From contig JABACO010000003.1 of NCBI GenBank assembly GCA_013339895.1, forward strand, positions 6,810,261 through 6,874,260: a stretch of DNA of 64,000 nt. The letters run 5' to 3'. This DNA comes from Ephydatia muelleri (taxonomy: Eukaryota > Porifera > Demospongiae > Spongillida > Spongillidae). The position numbers and the translations under genes were made by a program. Shown here piece after piece: positions 1 through 10,136 of the stretch (its first letter is position 1; every line of letters starts with the position of its first letter). The notes below the pieces were generated by a model. It did not search any database, was not told where the DNA came from, and saw only the letters and a program-made list of their open reading frames with translations.

Positions 1-1290
1 GTATCTGTGTGTGCGTGTGTGTGCATGTGTGTGTCTGTGTATTTCATGAGTATCTATATATTTCGTGTGTGTGTCTGTGTGTGCTTGTGTGTCCGTGTGT
101 GTGAGTATGTCTGTCGTGTGTGTCTCATGTGTATGTTCCTGTGTGTGTCTGTGCATGTGTGTATCTGTGCATGTGTGTCTGTGTGTTTTGTGTGACTGTC
201 TCGTGTATGTGTCTGTGTATTTAGTGTGTGCCTGTGTATGCATGTGTGTCTGTGCATGACTGTGTGTGTGTCTGTGTGTGCTAGTGTGTATTTCCATGTG
301 TGTGTGTGTGCGTGTGTGTGTGTTTGTCATGTGTGTGTGTTTGTCATATGTGTGTGTCGTGTGTTTTGTGTGTCCATGTGTGTGTGTCTGTGTGTTTCTG
401 TGTGTGTGTATGTCGTGTGTCTGTGGGTATGTCTGTATCTCGTGTGTGTGTCTGTGTGTGCTCGTCTGTGTGTGTGTGTATGTCGTGTGTGTGTATCTGT
501 GTATGTCGTGTGTGTATCTGTGTGTGCCTGTGTCTGTGCATGTGTGCTGTCGTGTGTGTATGTCGTGTGTCTGTGGGTATGTCTGTATCTCGTGTGTGTG
601 TCTGTGTGTGCTCGTCTGTGTGTGTGTATGTCGTGTGTGTGTATCTGTGTATGTCGTGTGTGTATCTGTGTGTGCCTGTGTCTGTGCATGTGTGCTGTCG
701 TGTGTGTATCTGTGTGTGCCTGTGTCTGTGCATGTGTGCTGTCGTGTGTGTATCTGTGTGTGCGTGTGTGTGCTTGTGTGTCTGTGTATTTCATGAGTAT
801 CTATATATTTCGTGTGTGTCTGTGTGCTTGTGTGTCCGTGTGTGTGTGTGTATGTCTGTGTGTATGTCTGTCGTGTGTGTCTGTCTGTCGCGTGTGTATG
901 TTCCTGTGTGTGTCCGTGCATGTGTGTCTGTGTGTTTTGTGTGACTGTCTCGTGTGTGTGTCTGTGTATTTAGTGTGTGCCTGTGTATGCATGTGTGTCT
1001 GTGCATGACTGTGTGTGTGCCTGTGTGTGCTAGTGTGTATTTCATGCGTGTGTGCATGTGTGTCTGTGTGTGCTAGTGTGTATTTCCATGTGTGTGTGTG
1101 TGTTTGTAATATGTGTGTGTCGTGTGTTTTGTGTGTCCGTGTGTGTGTCTGTGTATCTGTGTGTGTGTGTGTGTGTGTTTGTATGCGTCTGTGTATGTCA
1201 TGTGTGTGTCTGTGTGTGCATTTGTGTGTGTGCATTTGTGTGTCTGTGTGTGTATGTCGTGTGTGTGTGCCTGTGTGTGTGCATGTGTGT
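1..1290. repeat. TG-rich higher-order repeat array
   Basis: The region is almost entirely (TG)n interrupted by short variants such as TGTCGTG, TGCATG and TATCTG. It has higher-order structure. The block at about 44-250 containing ATTTCATGAGTATCTATATA recurs at about 787-1010. A block of about 155 bp at 400-545 recurs immediately at 560-700. Long open frames made only of Cys, Val, Met and Ser, or of His and Thr on the other strand, are by-products of the repeat and not genes. Confidence 0.95.
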
Positions 1291-1449
1291 GTTATGCAAG
1301 CTTGGTACACAAATTGAAATGCAAACAGTTGAATTGAATAGAATACATGTGCATGTGACAATGTTTGTGAGTGAGAGTGTTTGTACCATCACCAGACAGG
1401 TGTATTGTTTGCCACATGTATAACTGGTGTGTGCAAGTACGCTGTACAT

Positions 1450-1452
<3 letters not shown>

Positions 1453-1521
<69 letters not shown>

Positions 1522-1522
1522 T
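1453..1522. repeat. (GT)n microsatellite
   Basis: An uninterrupted GT dinucleotide run of about 35 units follows the degenerate TG array after about 160 bp of unique sequence. Confidence 0.97.
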
Positions 1523-2046
1523 TGTGTATAAGAAAATACGCCATACGATAGCGTACAGGGCCGTGTACGCAACAATATTGCAAGTGTGTGGCACAAGTGT
1601 GAGCCAGCATGAGTTCATGTACTATGTGTGAGCTAAGTACCGAAATCGTAGCCGAGTGGGCGTGGCAGATATAAGACGATGATTTTAGCAAGATGATGGC
1701 AAATAGACACGACTAGAGGATGATGCGAGTGCGTAGCAAATAGCCTTACGCGTGCCGTTTTGAATACTGCCGGCGACGTGGGAGGCGCAAGGTTATACTG
1801 CAACCATTCACTTGGATCCCGTTAATTTGGTACGATCGTCTGGAAAACTGAGCAGTCTTCTTCTTCTTTTCATTTTCCCGCATAAACTCACTGCCTGAGT
1901 GAGACAAAAACAGTTGCGAACGGCTAGCTTAGTTTAAGGGAGAAATGGGCGGAACAAAGAAGTTATAAAAATTTATTGTGGATTGGGAGAATGGAACACG
2001 GGTTGCATGTGCAATCGAGCGGGAAATGTGCATTAACTTTGCACAG
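1523..2046. other. Intergenic, nothing recognised
   Basis: Mixed-composition unique-looking DNA without a convincing exon, repeat or RNA gene. Confidence 0.5.
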
Positions 2047-2051
2047 CTGTA

Positions 2052-2581
2052 CAGGGGCGGATTTACCATGGTTCACAAGTATGCCTGTGAACCCCCCCCC
2101 CCCCCCCATTTTACCTTCCGCCATATTGAATGATTAACTAACGTTAGCAATTATTGTACACGTGGTTCAACAAACGGTGATCGCGATACTCTTGAAGCGC
2201 TTTGCTACAAATTTCAATTTCAAGTCGTTCCAGCTCCATTCAGGTGATCACTTTCAAAAGTAGAGCGACTATCAGTGTTCTTGCATTGATTCATTGTAAC
2301 TACCACGTTATGTTTATGTGATTTGTTTGTGCAAAAACATCCCAAAGTTGAGAATGCTGGATGCAATCCTGCTTAATATTAAGCTAAATTAAATGTACTC
2401 TGTCTTGCTGATTTTTCAATTAAATAACGTCCACAAATTGTACTGCATCGCTGAGCTTCCGCGCTTCGCGCGGGAGGGGGCACATCCCCCTCCCGCACCC
2501 TCCCCCTAATTGACGTCACATGTAAACTCTTCCTGACAGTAGTGGTGAACCCCCCCGCCTTATTTTCTGGATCCGCCACTG
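2052..2581. mobile_element. Non-autonomous hAT-type MITE, 530 bp
   Basis: The left end reads CAGGGGCGGAT and the right end reads ATCCGCCACTG, an imperfect terminal inverted repeat. The right end inverted, CAGTGGCGGATCCAG, matches the end at 7757 and resembles the hAT ends at 6157 and 7246. The element is flanked directly by CTGTA at 2047-2051 and 2582-2586, a 5-bp target-site duplication. A run of 16 C lies just inside the left end at 2092-2107 and CCCCCCC lies inside the right end. No transposase remains. Confidence 0.75.
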
Positions 2582-2789
2582 CTGTATCTCCGTGACGGAT
2601 AGAGTAAACATTTACAACAGAACAAATGGATAGATATAGGACCTCTCTACGTACAAACCGAATTTGAAGCGATTTGATTACTCCTACCGAAAGTTATGGT
2701 GGGTTTGAACCCGGTGGGGTATCGAACGATGCAATACTGGCACGGAGCAAGTGCAAGACCCCCAAATGGATTTTACCATAGAGAAATGA

Positions 2790-3362
2790 TGTAGTATTAA
2801 GTGTTGAAAATAGGAAGTTGATACCTTTTACTGTTCCGAAGTTATAGTGATTCAAACGCAAGTCAATTTTATAACATTTGGGACAGTTTCCGCGAAAATT
2901 TTCCCACGGTTAAAATGTTATAAAAATGCATCGCGTTTGAATCGCTATAACATCCCGACGGATAATGCTATCGACTTCCTATTTTCAACACTTCATAGCG
3001 AAATGGTGTAGTATGAAGTGTTGAAAATAGGAAGTCGATAGCGTTATCTGTTTGGAAGTTATAGCGATTCAAACGCGATGCATTTTTATTTAACTTACTG
3101 TGCATATGGGACAGTTTCCGCGAAAATTGCCCCACGGTTAAAATGTTATAAAAATGCATCACGTTTGAATCGCTATAACTTCCCAACGGATAACGCTATC
3201 GACTTCCTATTTTCAACACTTCATACTACACCATTTTACTATGAAGTGATGAAAATAGGAAGTCGATAGAGTTATTCGTTGGGAAGTTATAGCGATTCAA
3301 ACGCAATGCATTTTTATAACATTTTAACCGTGGGGCAATTTTCGCGGAAACTGTCCCATATA
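2790..3362. repeat. Alternating inverted (fold-back) repeat cluster
   Basis: A unit of about 120 bp, with landmarks TGAAGTGTTGAAAATAGGAA, GTTATAGCGATTCAAACGC, AACCGTGGGGCAATTTTCGC and GGAAACTGTCCCATA, occurs five times in alternating orientation: forward from about 2793, reverse to about 2998, forward from about 3016, reverse to about 3229, forward 3238-3360. The cluster can fold into several nested hairpins. A diverged copy lies at about 59985-60080. The open frames seen here come from the palindrome. Confidence 0.85.
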
Positions 3363-4650
3363 TTTATTCACCATTTTGTTCAATGAATATCAATATTAGT
3401 TGAAGAATTCTGGCGGATGACGCAAGGCATTACGCAATGACATATTTTGATGAATAAATTATGCGCGGTATAAATTAATTTTTTGTCTTGATTTAAGTTC
3501 AAGAATGGTTAATGGAATAATTTTTTAAGTACATATGTCATGATCAGACCGATTTATAGGACATTTTACAAGTGTTTAAAATTCAATTTGAAATAAAAAG
3601 CAAGATGACCGCCTATGTATGGGCCATTTGTGGATATGAATAAACATACACCTCAACATGTACGTTGTTAGTGGGGTGGTTTCCCACTGGCAACAACATA
3701 CCAGTGTCACACACACACAGACACACACACACAACACACAGGCGCACACAAATTGGTGTTTTGCTTTGCACAGAAGAGCTGATCTATAACAGTAGGACCG
3801 CAGGTACCCTATAAAAGAAAGAGAAAGAAGTGAGAGTGGGAGAGGAAGAGAGGGAGAATTGTGAGGGGGGATTTCTTCCTGTTCAGGCCCTGTAGAATAT
3901 GAATATATTATTTGTGGTCAAGTGTGATAAATGTTTGTAGTCCTTTGCAACTGGAGTTGAATGACCGACCTCCTCTCAACTTCCCTGCTATATCTCTTTC
4001 CTTCCTCCATGATGCAACATGATGCAAGTTGTACAGTACAGTAGCTCGTGTGTCTTTTTACGGTGCATGTGCTCAGTAATCCCGGGCACTAAATTAGCAT
4101 TAACAAATGACAAAAAACCTGTAAGATCCCTCTGTGTTTGCCAGACTCTACATGTTGGATCATGGTTAGTTATGTGTTGGTGACACCCAAGGGGCTGCGC
4201 TTTTCAGTTCAGTTCTTAACCCAACAAGGACCCTATTTTATTGGCCATACTCACGGGGCTCTGTATGGGGACACATTAGCTAACACCATCACATCCCTTT
4301 GTGTTGGCCACACTCAGGAAAGTTTATACAGCGTGTGAAGTGCGCTATATGGTGCTGAAGCTGCCCTTTTATGAGGCCAAAAGATTGTAAAAAGCTCGGG
4401 ATAGGAAACAGGTGTTTTTCAACAACGGAGTGTGAAATGTTGACCAATAGTTTGTACGCCTTCGGCATGTGTACCCTAAACCATCTAGCTTGTATGCTAT
4501 ATTTAGGCTCTATATTTTGGCTCAGTAGTCCTCTGTGTTAGCCAGATTCATCTGCAAGTCTCATTATGGTCAGAAACATGGTACATTCACATATGACAAA
4601 CACCACAAAATCTAATCTAGATAAGTATGCACAAGCAGATGACCAGGTCT
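3363..4650. other. Intergenic with AC microsatellite and degenerate repeats
   Basis: Contains an AC-rich stretch at about 3707-3740 and loosely repeated pieces with TCCCTCTGTGTTTGCCAGAC-like wording at about 4127, 4290 and 4528. No coding exon is convincing. Confidence 0.5.
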
Positions 4651-4659
4651 GCTACTCTA

Positions 4660-4790
4660 GCAAAGCAGACCACACCTACAGGGCACTGTTTGTCGGCTCA
4701 CGTTGCTTAACCCCTCACAGTCTTGTAAAGTAGACCACACTGACAGGGCACTTTTTGTCGGCTAATGTTGCTTACCAACACACGACTCAT
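4660..4790. repeat. Two outlying copies of the GTAGACCACAC minisatellite
   Basis: Two units with GCAGACCACACCTACAGGGC and AGTAGACCACACTGACAGGG, each followed by a GTTGCTTA motif, match the larger array at 5590-6065. Confidence 0.75.
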
Positions 4791-5589
4791 GAAAACAGGC
4801 CAATATGACAACACACCCCTAATAAGAAGAGGGACCTCAAATGGCTGTGTGAGATTTAGATTCTAATGACCATCTCATCCACAGTTATGAATGAAAGTCA
4901 AAGTAAGAATTTGAATACACATGACTCACATGATGGAACCATTCCCATATGAGAGGAGTGCTCTGAAAAGCTTCTGTGAGTTTCAAACCATCCAATCTAA
5001 AGTAATGATGGGTTATCAGAAGTAAATAATACCAACACATGACTCACATGATGGAGTCACACCCATAGAACACTGTGAGTTTCGTAGTGTCGTTCAGGTT
5101 GCTTAACCTCACCAAGGACAGTTTATTAATAGTTAATAATTAAGTGTCCTTGACCTCACCATAGATTATAATCTATGACCTCACACACACTCGCCCACCC
5201 CTACAGACATTACAAATGACCAGCAGCTAAAGAGACTAATCTTGCCCAGGGTACAGATCACAGTGTGAATGTGTATGTGCGAACGAGCTGGTGTGAGTGT
5301 GCGTGCTTCCGTGGACGCATTGAGCATATCGAGTGTGATACAAAGATGTAGCAACGGACCAATAAAATGCCAAGCGGCAACTTACGCAGCCATTGAGAAA
5401 CAGGTAGATACACAACCACTCCATTCGTCTATTCAGGCCCGATGAAAATAAATATTCAAATGTATTGAAAAGAAGGGAGCATTTAGAACACAAGCTCCTC
5501 CCACACGCACGCACACCAGCACTGAATAATTTACTCTAACAAGGGCGCGCCCGTTCAATTGACAACTTATTGCTCAATACCACACAGCT

Positions 5590-6065
5590 AAAGTTGTTGA
5601 ACACCTCACACTCTTGTATAGTAGACCACACTGTTTCTCAGCTTAACCCCTCACACTCTTGTATAGAGACCACATCTACAGGGCACTGTTTCTCGCTCAA
5701 GTTGCTTAACCCCTCATACTCTTGATAGTAGACCACATCAACAGGCACTGCTTCTCACTTAAACCTCACTCTCTTATACAGTAGACCACATATAGTAGAC
5801 CACATATAGTTAGACCACACCACCACAGGGCATTGTTTCTCGCTCAAATTGCACTCTTGATAGTAGACCACACTTACAGGCACTGTTTCTTCCTCAAGTT
5901 GCTAACCTCTCACACTCTTGTATAGAGACCAATAGAGACCACACCTACAGGGCACTGTCAAGTTGCTTAACCCCTCACACTCTTGTATAGTAGACCACAC
6001 CTACAGGGCACTGTTTGTCAGCGCTCACATTGCTTAACACATCATACTCCTGTATATTAGACTAT
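5590..6065. repeat. Minisatellite, 60-65 bp units
   Basis: About eight imperfect tandem units. Each contains CCTCACACTCTTGTATAGTA, GACCACACCTACAGGGCACT and GTTTCTCGCTCAAGTTGCTT. Several units carry internal deletions or short extra duplications such as TATAGTAGACCACA. Confidence 0.88.
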
Positions 6066-6156
6066 ATCCAGAAATCGAAGGACATCAGATTTGCATAGGT
6101 TTGGTATTGGAATTTTTTTTCTATGGAATCTCATAACATTGGCACCCAGACTCCCT

Positions 6157-6180
6157 CAGTGGCGGCGGAAGACATTTATG

Positions 6181-6215
<35 letters not shown>

Positions 6216-7246
6216 TAAACACAAAGATGACTATATTCATGAAACTGCGTGAAAATGCAAAACCAAATACAGTACATGTAGTGCATAAGTTATCATGTGA
6301 ATGAACCAAAATAATTTGAATGCTCATCGTTTACCATTATGAATTCCTTTGCGATCGGTGTCTTCTAATTTTATGTTATCTGTTAAGTCTTTGTGCACAT
6401 GAAGCAAGAAGCAGTTATTTAATCTTTTTTCAGTCATTGTGGATCTCAAGTATGTATATAACCGTCTCAGTGCAGAGAAGCTTCTTTCAGATGTTGAAGA
6501 GGTAATTGGAATTGTTAAGTATAGCCTTAGGAGTTTATGAACTTCTGAAAACATTTGCCTGATCATATGGGCGTGCATTGCTTCACAAATTGTGCGGATA
6601 CTTGTGACCCTTTTGACATCTGGTAATTCTACATGTATCGTATCAACCAAAATAGCTAGCTCTCTCTCTAGCTTTTCAACACTGAGCTCTTCTTTAAACA
6701 TTGATGCTGTAAACTCTTTCAGTTCAGTTATGTGTTCTTCTCCATTGGCAGACTTTAACAAAAAGGACTCCATACATAGCACAGGCTGCATTATTTCTTT
6801 TTGTGCTCATCAAGTTCTAGAATTAGCACATTGCAAGCTTCAAAATATTGTATCCGAAAGAATTCCTTCGGATTGCAAAATTCGTGTTGCGTGTCTCCAC
6901 CGAATCGTTTTGGAGGCCTTCTAAACCTTGGCGAAACTGGTTCTCCAATATTCAAGACTCGCGCGTCGTTAACAGTGGTTTCAAAAATCTGCCTTCGCTT
7001 TCTCAAGCACGTGACAAATGACTAGAACAGCTGCCTGATATAGCACCAAAAGTGTCAATGAGCTATCTACTGTTCTGGATATGTTTTTGGCTATGCTACT
7101 AATTGATCCGCTGCCGTACTCGGAAGCGTGGCGCGACTGGTCATTAATTAACGAATTATCGATTATTTAAATGCACTAGGGGCTCAGCCCCCCCGTTGCC
7201 AATATTGGGGGTGCTCGAGACCTCCCCCCTTCTTCCGCCGCCACTG
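6157..7246 (-). mobile_element. Internally deleted hAT transposon
   Basis: Perfect 16-bp terminal inverted repeats, CAGTGGCGGCGGAAGA and its complement, bound a 1090-bp element. The minus strand keeps the C-terminal part of a hAT transposase of the ZMYM1/DUF4371 type in two pieces. One, at 6791-7006, has a basic FRRPPKRFGG stretch. The other, at 6324-6791, ends in the hAT dimerisation motif ITSSTSERSFSALRRL. The two pieces are in different frames, with a stop at the join. The N-terminal zinc finger and most of the catalytic region are missing. A 29-G run lies at 6184-6212 just inside the left end. No clear target duplication was found. Confidence 0.85.
6324..7006 (-). pseudogene. hAT transposase C-terminal remnant
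   Basis: The piece at 7006-6791 has the family's arginine-rich PPKRFGG linker followed by EFFRIQYFEACNVLILEL. The piece at 6791-6324 carries the RNase-H-like domain's C-terminal end and the dimerisation region SERSFSALRRLYTYLRSTM. In the family these are continuous. Here a stop and frame change separate them, so no functional protein is expected. It belongs to the element at 6157-7246. Confidence 0.85.
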
Positions 7247-7756
7247 CCAGTATCCAAATTTGAAATTGAGTTGAATTTTGAGTTTATAATTTTCGTAGAA
7301 TAATCAAGGAAAACATTCGTAACACCGCGTCAACTTGCGTGTACACAAAGTTTTTTTATTTGATTATTTTTAGACCGTGAAACATGCTAAGACAGTTGCA
7401 ACCTCTGAAACGTCTTCATCTAGTTAGACTAGTATTGGGAACAACAGTGGTGTGATCATGACACTCCTCTCACACATCAGTACCCCGGCCCCGCACGCGC
7501 GCACACCTGTGCGTTAATTTGCACTAACTAACGACGCCATGGCCATGGATGGCAAGTTATTATTCATCAATAAAGTATACGTAAGCAAAATTAATTAATT
7601 ATGCAGTTGATTCTACTGCTTACAAGATGAAAGCGAAAAATAAGATGCGTTATTTATGCTATACAACATACTTGTATTAGTGCCCATATTTAAAAAGAAT
7701 CACATATTTTAGAAGAGTTTTCCATTGTACAGAAGTCTATGGAAGTCCGCAATTTC
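7247..7756. other. Intergenic, nothing recognised
   Basis: AT-rich unique-looking sequence without a supported exon. Confidence 0.45.
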
Positions 7757-7830
7757 CAGTGGCGGATCCAGGGGAGGTCCAGGGGATCGGACACCTCTCT
7801 CCCCCCCCCCCCCCCCTCCCCCCTCAAACT
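7757..7830. mobile_element. Solo hAT-like terminal repeat with poly-C
   Basis: CAGTGGCGGATCCAGGGG is almost identical to the inverted right end of the MITE at 2581. As in the other elements, a homopolymer run (16 C, 7801-7816) lies about 40 bases inside the end. I could not find the opposite end, so this may be a truncated copy. Confidence 0.55.
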
Positions 7831-10136
7831 GGAGTATGAATGTAATTAACGTATACATTAGCGTCCACGTGCGTACCCATGCGAATGCATCGAAGCGAGC
7901 GGGAAACCATGCAGCACAATCCATTTCAGTCTTTTTTTGCAAAAAGACCTAAAAGCAAGTGTTTAATCTCCGCTCAAGCATAAGCATAACCATTACTTGA
8001 ACGCGCTCGTATCAGCCTTGAATGTTACGAGTGGCGGTGAAAGAAGAAGTAGGTCAGTGGCTATTGATGGACACAAGTCACAGAACTCAGGTCAAGCAGT
8101 CAGGGACGTCGAAGAGGAAGGTCAACCTATCAAGCTACAGGCCGGAGCCTGGCCTGACTTTCGGCAACCCTGTTGCTGACGCAGTTTCCGAGGTATGTCG
8201 AAAAGTTGAGGCAACGAGTGGTACTAAGGATGCAACTGAAAAGAAATTCCATTAAATTGTCATCATTTGTCTGGAAAATTAGATTTAATTTTGGGATTTA
8301 AATTACAGTAACAGTAATGGGACATTTGATCAAATTCACAACATCGTCATTGCTAAGTTTTATGTAGAGGTCAAACTTCATCTTTGGTGTGGCTGCATGG
8401 GGAGTTAAGTCTAATGCATTACAAAAATGTTATCTTCCACTAAGTATCTCTTCTTTAAATTCAGGGTTCTTTCTGGATCTTTGTGGATTAATTTCCTTGA
8501 CCGTCTTGTTGTAAATTTAATTTCAACTGGATATCGAACACTTCAACCACCCCCCAGATGGTAATGTAACAGTATCCCAACCCCATGTCAAATACGTCAC
8601 GTTGAATAATCATCATAATTATGAGATATCTGTATCCATTTTTGTAACACTCCAGAACATTTTGTTTTAAAATCAGAAATCGGAATGTATCCAAGCAATT
8701 ATTTTGTTGACACTGATCATTTTTCAATTGTATTACTAGCGTAGATGGCTTTTAAAATATGAAGAGTGAAGTGGGGGGGGGGGGGGGGGGGGGGGGGGTA
8801 AAATGAAATATTATATATATACTTTTAAAAATACTCGTTTCCGTGAAAAGCTTCAAAATTTCAAATTTTGGTTGTTGATATTCTGGAAGTCTGATATGTC
8901 CTCTACACATTGCTTCATATGCACTGAGAATCGGAGTATCTGTCATGGAGTTGTAAGGCTCTGATTTTTTTATTAGACATACATTTCAAAGCAAGCGTCT
9001 ATTGCGCATACTCGAAATTTTATAATGTTTTGGTAACTGGTAAGATAATAAAGTTGAACAGCAATATTTTGTAAGACTACAGGCATCCCATAATGAAAGA
9101 AAAAATGGTAGCTATTTAAATTAAATTTTACTGGTTAATTAAAAACAAATGTGAGTATGCAAAAAGACTCATAATCAAGGGCTCGAAAATCAAATGTGGC
9201 CATTTATAACTCTGCAATGGAATTAATAATTTTGGATTACTATTTAAGCCAAGTAACTAAATTTATTAATAATTCTAACTTGACCACTTAATCTTCGAAC
9301 GAACGGCTTGAAGTAATTAATAAATCAACTGACTGAAATTAAATAAAAATGAATAACCGAATCTTTGGTCATACTGTCTTCTAATTGAATATAATTAATT
9401 ATTACATTTTGAATTTCTTCATTATTAAATACGTGTCATAATTATTCATGGTACGAACACAACAAGCAAGATCGAAATATGCTTGCTTACCGTAAAACAT
9501 AAATAGTCTGCCAAAGTGGCACAATATAGCCTTTACCACCAGAACGAGATAGAGGGTCTAGACAAGATGGACAAATTAAAATCTTCAAAACTTCTGAAAT
9601 AAAATTGGAGTCATAACCAACTATATACAACTTGTAATTAGTACATGTAATAAGGAATAACTTAAGTGCAAACTGGATATTTAAGTTTGTATTTTACTGG
9701 TTGTGGAATGTTTTGCTGTGAAGCAATTTCAGCTCAATTTTGTTCAATAGCAATACAGTACAGTAACTGCAATTTTTGTTAATGAAAGTTTTTTTGGTCC
9801 AAATTACCGGGTTATAAAAATGTAAAAACTAATTATATTTGTAACTGCAGTTTTCTGAGATAATTGGTTTCCGGTTATACTTTCTTCATCATTTTTTACC
9901 AATGAATCGAATTGCGAACCGAAAGTCGATTAATAACTAATGTTAATGGGGAATAATAATCGTTCAAAATGTTGCGCTAAAATGTATATACGGCATGGTT
10001 GGGCTCATAACTGAATCTAGAGAGGTTTCAACTATAAATATAGGCGTTCTTAAGTTTCTGACACATGCTTCACATCCTAACGCTAGCAACATTCATGAAA
10101 CAGAGGACACGCCTCGCTACTTCCAGATTCGTCTGC
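7831..10136. other. Intergenic upstream of receptor gene A
   Basis: AT-rich DNA containing a 26-G run at 8773-8798. Open frames of 60-80 codons occur (for example 8022-8255 on the plus strand and 8488-8727 on the minus strand) but none shows a recognisable domain. The promoter of gene A should lie near the 3' end of this stretch; I cannot point to a specific element. Confidence 0.4.

Noticed and set aside
226-1008. 260-codon open frame in the TG array
   Set aside because: Composed only of residues forced by TG-type repeats, open in several frames on both strands; not a gene.
2968-3269. Two similar open frames as a duplicated small gene
   Set aside because: They are the two strands of an inverted repeat.
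6121-6327. Proline-rich open frame
   Set aside because: Translation of the 29-G run inside the hAT end.
7725-8255. Open frames after the 7757 terminal repeat as a transposase N-terminus
   Set aside because: No zinc-finger or hAT motif could be seen.
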